12,356 nt of DNA from Candidatus Omnitrophota bacterium (GTDB lineage Bacteria > Omnitrophota > Omnitrophia > Omnitrophales > JACROU01): the NCBI GenBank assembly GCA_016206875.1, contig JACQQR010000051.1:1-12356 (forward strand), read 5' to 3'. Numbering within the stretch: the first letter of the stretch is position 1; every line of letters begins with the position of its first letter. This document shows positions 9,291-12,356 of this stretch, one piece after another. Position numbers and translations under genes: made by a program. The notes below the pieces were generated by a model that was given only the letters and a program-made list of their open reading frames with translations, made no database searches and was not told the origin of the DNA.

Positions 9291-9377
9291 TGTCATTCCC
9301 GCGAAAGCGGGAATCCAGTGACTTTAGCATTGTCTGAAGATCAAAGTCGCTGGATTCCCGCTTTCGCGGGAATGACA
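9291..9377. repeat. Dispersed palindromic element with two ATTCCC side hairpins
   Basis: Two 35-base arms (9291-9325 and 9343-9377) are inverted repeats with a single mismatch, separated by 17 bases. Each arm contains its own perfect hairpin: ATTCCCGC-GAAA-GCGGGAAT (9295-9314) and ATTCCCGC-TTTC-GCGGGAAT (9354-9373). The outer stem is TGTC/GACA and the inner stem joins CCAGTGACTTT with AAAGTCGCTGG. The 20-base hairpins fit the ATTCCC-N8-GGGAAT pattern of the Neisseria dRS3 repeat; I do not claim common descent. It has no adjacent T-run, so it is not a typical intrinsic terminator, although it sits between two genes. A second family member is at 12045-12172. Confidence 0.9.
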
Positions 9378-9401
9378 ACTTACAAAAACTCTGTTTACTT
9401 A

Positions 9402-9417
9402 TGGCACAAAAGTTGAT
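9402..9417 (+). promoter_or_regulatory. Candidate sigma54 (-24/-12) promoter of the superoxide dismutase gene
   Basis: TGGCAC at 9402-9407 and TTGAT at 9413-9417 match the sigma54 pattern TGGCAC-N5-TTGCW except that the -12 element has GA where GC is expected. The invariant GG (9403-9404) and the GA (9415-9416) are separated by exactly 10 bp, as required. Transcription would start near 9428, with a ribosome-binding site AAAGGGGG at 9433-9440 before the ATG at 9449. The C-to-A change at a key position is the main reason for doubt. Confidence 0.35.
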
Positions 9418-9448
9418 GCGTCCATGTTATTCAAAGGGGGATTAGACT

Positions 9449-10081
9449 ATGCGATATCAGACACGAAACTATAATCATCTGTTGGGTATGGAAGGATTTA
9501 GTGATGTGATGCTCGGCAATCACTTTTCTTTGTATGAGGGCTATGTGAAAAATGCGAATGGAATGATGCAAACGCTGGATGATTTGCTGAATCAAAATAA
9601 AACCGGAATTGAATTTTCCGAAATCAAACGGCGTCTTGGTTTTGAACTGAACGGAATCAAGCTCCATGAGTATTATTTTGAAAACTTGCAAGGGCGCGGC
9701 GCTCAAGACTTAGACAGAAGTTCGAAGTTTTTTAAAAAAATAGCGCTGCAATTCGGAAATTTTGAAAAATGGAAAAAAAGTTTCGAAGCGGTGGCGGTCA
9801 TGCGAGGCATCGGGTGGGAAGCGCTCGTTTATGATCCGGAGCAGGAATATTTTTTCAATATCTGGATAGAAGAGCATCATATCGGAAATGTTGCGGGGAT
9901 GGTGCCCATTCTTGTCCTTGATTTATGGGAGCATGCCATGATGTTGGATTATGGGACAAACCGGAAGGCCTATTTGGAGGCATTTTTTAATGCTGTGGAT
10001 TGGACAGCGGTTGCCAACCGTTATCACGAGGCTTCATCCCACGAGGAGGTGGCGCGTCATGCCTGGAGAAAAGCATCTTAG
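9449..10081 (+). CDS. Divergent Fe/Mn-family superoxide dismutase
   Basis: 210 residues, usual length for the family. It would dismute superoxide to oxygen and hydrogen peroxide at a mononuclear Fe or Mn site; no signal peptide is seen, so it is probably cytoplasmic. The C-terminal half is diagnostic: GIGWEALV (120-127), D158 and H162 in DLWEHA, and DY 167-168. H73 in KLHEYY is the second histidine ligand. H25 in NHFSLYEGYV is the likely first, but a gapless alignment on the conserved Tyr (Y32) puts it one residue later than the usual ligand. G69 replaces the active-site Gln of typical Fe enzymes, and a His (143 or 144) falls near the Gln position of Mn enzymes, so metal preference is unclear. 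The usual second-sphere His/Tyr pair (E. coli SodB H30 and Y163) is absent. The start is supported by AAAGGGGG eight bases before the ATG. The next gene begins 56 bp downstream. Confidence 0.85.
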   Translation: MRYQTRNYNHLLGMEGFSDVMLGNHFSLYEGYVKNANGMMQTLDDLLNQNKTGIEFSEIKRRLGFELNGIKLHEYYFENLQGRGAQDLDRSSKFFKKIALQFGNFEKWKKSFEAVAVMRGIGWEALVYDPEQEYFFNIWIEEHHIGNVAGMVPILVLDLWEHAMMLDYGTNRKAYLEAFFNAVDWTAVANRYHEASSHEEVARHAWRKAS

Positions 10082-10110
10082 GAGTCAGTTCCAAAGACCT
10101 CTTGTGGGTG

Positions 10111-10116
10111 TATAAT
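10111..10116 (+). promoter_or_regulatory. TATAAT box before the phosphoribosyltransferase gene
   Basis: A perfect TATAAT lies 21 bases before the ATG at 10138, but no convincing -35 box is found 16-18 bp upstream. A transcript starting near 10123 would begin on the ribosome-binding site GAGGG (10123-10127). Read-through from the dismutase gene is at least as likely as a dedicated promoter here. Confidence 0.25.
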
Positions 10117-10137
10117 TCACTTGAGGGCGGTTTAGAT

Positions 10138-10821
10138 ATGAGCACGATTACAATTCTTTCCAGTTTGGGAACAGCTTTTGCGGATAGAAAAGAGGCCGGG
10201 GCTTTGCTTGCCCATGAGCTAGAAAAATATAGCAAGCGCCGTCCGGTTATATTGGGAATTCCTCGCGGCGGCTTGGTCATAGCCCGCAAGATAGGCCGTG
10301 CGCTTGAGGGAGAAATGGATTTAATTCTAGCTCATAAATTAGGGGCTCCTTTTAATCCGGAACTGGCTGTTGGAGCCGTAGTAGAAGGGGGCAAGTTTTT
10401 TTTAGACGAAGAATTTTTAGAGCGCTTCTCGCGGGATCATGAATATCAAAAGCATATTGAAGAAGAAAAGCAAGCCCAATTGGATTTAATCAAAAAGCGC
10501 GCGAAATTTTACCGCAACATCCTGCCTAGAATTCCTTTAAAAGATCGCATTGTTATCGTAACCGATGACGGGGCAGCCCGCGGGCTTACGATGAAGGCGG
10601 CGCTTTGGGCTGTCTCCAAAGAGCGTCCCAATGAATTGATCTGCGCCTTACCGGTAGCTCCACAAGATACGGTAGAAGATTTGGCCCGCTACGCCGACGA
10701 AGTGATTTGCCTGCGCTCGCCCGGGGAATTTTACAGCATCGGCCAGTTTTATTTCTCATTCGATCAAATCACAGATCCGGAAGTATCAGACATCCTCAAA
10801 GAAGAAGCCGCCCGCCGTTAA
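10138..10821 (+). CDS. Phosphoribosyltransferase-family protein (COG1926 type)
   Basis: 227 residues of the type I phosphoribosyltransferase fold. The PRPP-binding loop is VIVTDDGAARG (139-149); the Arg at the usual Thr position is allowed by the family pattern. Other family hallmarks are IPRGG (41-45), KLGAPFNPELAVGAV (67-81), ALPVAP (170-175) and the C-terminal GQFYFSFDQ (202-210). These match the group annotated as predicted phosphoribosyltransferases, often of unknown substrate, so no specific salvage reaction should be assumed. Family members usually have about 210-230 residues. The frame stays open upstream to an ATG at 10000, but that extension overlaps the dismutase gene and lies outside the conserved fold. 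The start at 10138 has GAGGG ten bases before it. It is probably cytoplasmic and possibly co-transcribed with the dismutase. Confidence 0.85.
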   Translation: MSTITILSSLGTAFADRKEAGALLAHELEKYSKRRPVILGIPRGGLVIARKIGRALEGEMDLILAHKLGAPFNPELAVGAVVEGGKFFLDEEFLERFSRDHEYQKHIEEEKQAQLDLIKKRAKFYRNILPRIPLKDRIVIVTDDGAARGLTMKAALWAVSKERPNELICALPVAPQDTVEDLARYADEVICLRSPGEFYSIGQFYFSFDQITDPEVSDILKEEAARR

Positions 10822-10835
10822 CGATGCTTGCTCTT

Positions 10836-10862
10836 TCCACCATAAAGCGTTGGCGGATCCGC
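10836..10862. repeat. Solitary micro-hairpin unit
   Basis: TCCACC (10836-10841) and GGCGGA (10852-10857) form a short stem with one mismatch around the 10-base loop ATAAAGCGTT, followed by TCCG. The same arrangement occurs inside the larger repeat at 12058-12084: stem TCCGCC with GGACGGA, a loop matching at 8 of 10 bases, and the same TCCG flank. The 10-bp palindrome GCGGATCCGC spans 10853-10862. I see no long repeat around this copy. Confidence 0.55.
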
Positions 10863-10900
10863 GAAACTCAATCGGGCTCAACTCTTACGAAAAATGCGGC

Positions 10901-10928
10901 TTGCCTACCAGATGTAATCATATATAAT
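10901..10928 (+). promoter_or_regulatory. Sigma70-type promoter of the Fic gene
   Basis: TTGCCT (10901-10906, 4 of 6 to consensus) and a perfect TATAAT (10923-10928) are separated by 16 bp. Transcription would begin near 10935, giving a 25-base leader that contains a strong AGGAGG (10950-10955) four bases before the ATG at 10960. This is the best promoter in the window. Confidence 0.6.
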
Positions 10929-10936
10929 CTCATATA
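10918..10936. promoter_or_regulatory. TCATATA direct repeat over the Fic promoter (possible operator)
   Basis: TCATATA occurs at 10918-10924 and 10930-10936, 12 bp apart, flanking the -10 box and reaching the predicted transcription start. The inner bases also form an AT-rich inverted repeat, TATAT-N6-ATATA. The Fic protein has its own winged-helix domain, so autoregulation is conceivable. AT-rich short repeats also arise by chance. Confidence 0.25.
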
Positions 10937-10959
10937 GTTGAAACATAAGAGGAGGGCTT

Positions 10960-12018
10960 ATGCCATTCCAGAGATTTAACACGCGGCTCGAACAGATCCC
11001 GGGGCAACTGTGGACCCAAATCGCTCACATTGACGAACTCAAGGGGCAGTGGACCGGCGGACTTCATTTGCACCCACAAGTCTTGGGACGTTTAAAACAA
11101 TCGGTGCTGATCACATCAACCGGCGCATCGACCCGCATTGAAGGGGCGGGGCTTTCGGATGCGGATGTGGAGAAACTGATGCGGGGCATTTCCGTCCAGA
11201 GGTTTCGGGACCGTGACAAGCAGGAAGTGCAGGGTTATTACGAATTGCTCCAAAACGTGTTTGAATCCTGGAAACGCATCCGGTTTTCCGAGGGCACAAT
11301 CAAGCATCTGCACAAAGAGCTTTTAAAATATGTGGAGAAGGACAAGGGGCACCTGGGGGAATATAAGAAGACGGAAAATAAAGTGCATATGGTCGATACG
11401 GAGGGCAAATCCGTAGCCGTTCTCTTTGATACCACGCCTGCTTATCTCACGCCGAAGGAAATGCAGGAACTGGTGGAATGGACCCGGGAGACCCTGGGGA
11501 CAGGGACAATTCATCCGCTTCTTGTGGCAGGAAATTTTCTTGTGGAGTTTCTTCTGATACACCCTTTTCAGGACGGTAACGGACGGATTTCACGTGTTCT
11601 CACCAATCTTCTTCTGCTTCAAAGCGGATATCTGTATATGCCCTATGTTTCCCACGAGAAACTCATCGAAGATAATAAAACGGGTTATTACATGGCGCTT
11701 CGAAAAAGCCAGAAGACGCTCAAAACGGAGGAAGAGAATATTTTGCCCTGGCTTGAGTTTTTTCTTTCCATGATTCTGGAACAATCCAAAAGAGCTGTAG
11801 CCCTTTTATCCAAAGAAGCTGTTGAGAAGCTCTTTTCGCCAAAACAACTTCAGGTGCTGACATATCTCCAGACCGTTGATGAGGCGACACCGGGAGAACT
11901 TTCAACAAAGCTCAAGATTGCCCGTCCAACCATTCATCAGATCCTTACGCGGCTTTTGCAATTCAAGAAAATTGAACGAATCGGGCTTGGCCGCAGCACG
12001 CGATACCGGAAGGTTTAA
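10960..12018 (+). CDS. fic: Fic-family protein AMP-transferase with N-terminal inhibitory motif and C-terminal winged helix
   Basis: 352 residues. Fic proteins usually transfer AMP from ATP to a hydroxyl side chain of a target protein. The catalytic motif is complete: HPFQDGNGRISR at 201-212, with catalytic His201 and phosphate-binding GNGR. STRIEG at 57-62 fits the inhibitory-helix pattern (S/T)xxxE(G/N), with Glu61 as the inhibitory residue. This places it among the Fic proteins that carry their inhibitor in the N-terminal part of the same chain. Residues ~290-350 form a winged helix-turn-helix, including ELSTKLKIARPTIHQIL and a wing ending in RSTRYRKV. This suggests DNA binding or self-regulation. 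No signal peptide or membrane segment is seen. It has its own promoter and strong ribosome-binding site, and no antitoxin gene lies beside it, as expected when inhibition is intramolecular. Its target cannot be inferred. Confidence 0.92.
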   Translation: MPFQRFNTRLEQIPGQLWTQIAHIDELKGQWTGGLHLHPQVLGRLKQSVLITSTGASTRIEGAGLSDADVEKLMRGISVQRFRDRDKQEVQGYYELLQNVFESWKRIRFSEGTIKHLHKELLKYVEKDKGHLGEYKKTENKVHMVDTEGKSVAVLFDTTPAYLTPKEMQELVEWTRETLGTGTIHPLLVAGNFLVEFLLIHPFQDGNGRISRVLTNLLLLQSGYLYMPYVSHEKLIEDNKTGYYMALRKSQKTLKTEEENILPWLEFFLSMILEQSKRAVALLSKEAVEKLFSPKQLQVLTYLQTVDEATPGELSTKLKIARPTIHQILTRLLQFKKIERIGLGRSTRYRKV

Positions 12019-12044
12019 AAGTGAGTGCATGACCGTAGCTGCTC

Positions 12045-12172
12045 TGTCACCCCCGCGTCCGCCAAACAGCGTTGGACGGATCCGTCTTTCGGCGGAAAAG
12101 CGGGGGTCCAGTGACGTTGCCTTTGGCATAACGAAAAAGTCGCTGGATTCCCGCCTCCGCGGGGGAATGACA
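12045..12172. repeat. Second copy of the ATTCCC-type palindromic element, with a 43-bp nested insert
   Basis: Same plan as 9291-9377: outer stem TGTC/GACA (12045-12048, 12169-12172), inner stem CCAGTGAC with GTCGCTGG (12108-12115, 12139-12146), and an identical 23-base distance between the inner arms. The left side hairpin is ACCCCCGC with GCGGGGGT. Its tetraloop is replaced by 43 bases (12057-12099) that themselves contain TCCGCC/GGCGGA and the 12-bp palindrome GACGGATCCGTC. The right hairpin is ATTCCCGC-CTCC-GCGGG with two extra G. Together with the element at 12242-12356 it fills most of the gene-free 338 bases after the Fic gene; 12173-12241 shows nothing recognisable. Confidence 0.85.
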
Positions 12173-12241
12173 AACAAAAACAGAATCGCTTTAAAGAGCT
12201 AAACTCGGATGTGTCCAAAAAAGACAGTGGAAAGCAATTGC

Positions 12242-12356
12242 CCCTCTCCCTTCCGCCGGAGGCGAGAAAGGGAGAGGGCAGACTTGCCGCAAGGCAAGCA
12301 GGGTGAGGGTTTCGGGCTACACCCTCACCCTGGCTCGCCTGACGGCGAGTCCGCCC
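12242..12356. repeat. CCCTCTCCC / GGGTGAGGG palindromic element, cut by the window end
   Basis: Four hairpins are visible. CCCTCTCCCTT (12242-12252) pairs with AAGGGAGAGGG (12268-12278), with a small CGCC/GGCG stem inside. CTTGCC-GCAA-GGCAAG is at 12283-12298. AGGGTGAGGGT (12300-12310) pairs with ACCCTCACCCT (12321-12331). CTCGCC-TGAC-GGCGAG is at 12334-12349. The two 16-base hairpins flank the central stem symmetrically. The last seven bases pair at 6 of 7 positions with GGGCAGA (12276-12282), so an outer stem probably continues past the window. Confidence 0.8.

Noticed and set aside
9291..9377. Intrinsic transcription terminator between the giant gene and the dismutase gene
   Set aside because: The stems are strong but no T-run follows on either strand, and the element recurs elsewhere as a dispersed repeat.
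10000..10137. N-terminal extension of the phosphoribosyltransferase from an upstream ATG
   Set aside because: It overlaps the end of the dismutase gene, lies outside the conserved fold and has a weaker start context than the ATG at 10138.
11902..12202. Small open frames on both strands overlapping the end of the Fic gene and the repeat at 12045
   Set aside because: They mostly translate repeat sequence and the shadow of the Fic gene, with no ribosome-binding site or domain.
9291..12356. CRISPR array suggested by repeated palindromic units
   Set aside because: The units are few, unevenly spaced, of different families and without spacers of uniform length; no cas gene is present.

Overview
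The window most resembles a Candidatus Omnitrophota (Omnitrophica) or similar environmental bacterial genome. The grounds are one enormous multidomain gene, several kinds of dispersed palindromic repeat between genes, and a ChaN/TIKI-like 'GGFH' domain of a style I associate with that phylum. This assignment is an inference from pattern recognition; no rRNA or marker gene is present to confirm it.

Layout, all genes on the + strand. Bases 1-157 hold the end of a dispersed repeat and a candidate promoter. Bases 158-9226 encode a predicted exported giant protein of about 3022 residues. It has a signal peptide, a TIKI/ChaN-like N-terminal domain, an M48-type zinc metallopeptidase domain (HELGH), a long unassigned helical region, a strongly acidic linker, a UbiB/ABC1-like kinase-fold domain lacking the usual beta3 lysine, and an unassigned C-terminal third. 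A 96-bp cloverleaf-type palindromic element lies in frame inside this gene, directly after the metallopeptidase domain. A repeat-bearing spacer follows. Then come a divergent Fe/Mn superoxide dismutase (9449-10081), a COG1926-type phosphoribosyltransferase (10138-10821) and a Fic-family AMP-transferase with a C-terminal winged helix (10960-12018). The last 338 bases contain no gene I can support and are mostly two repeat elements.

How the genes relate: the dismutase and phosphoribosyltransferase are 56 bp apart and may be co-transcribed. The Fic gene has its own convincing promoter and looks like an independent signalling or toxin-type gene. No pathway clearly joins the four genes.

The most interesting feature is the repeat biology. 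Three sequence-unrelated repeat families (2579-2674, the pair 9291-9377 and 12045-12172, and 12276-12356) can all fold into the same layout: outer stem, side hairpin, inner stem, side hairpin, outer stem. One copy carries 43 bp in place of a side-hairpin tetraloop. That insert contains a roughly 22-bp micro-hairpin that also occurs alone at 10836-10862. One of these elements has become protein-coding sequence.
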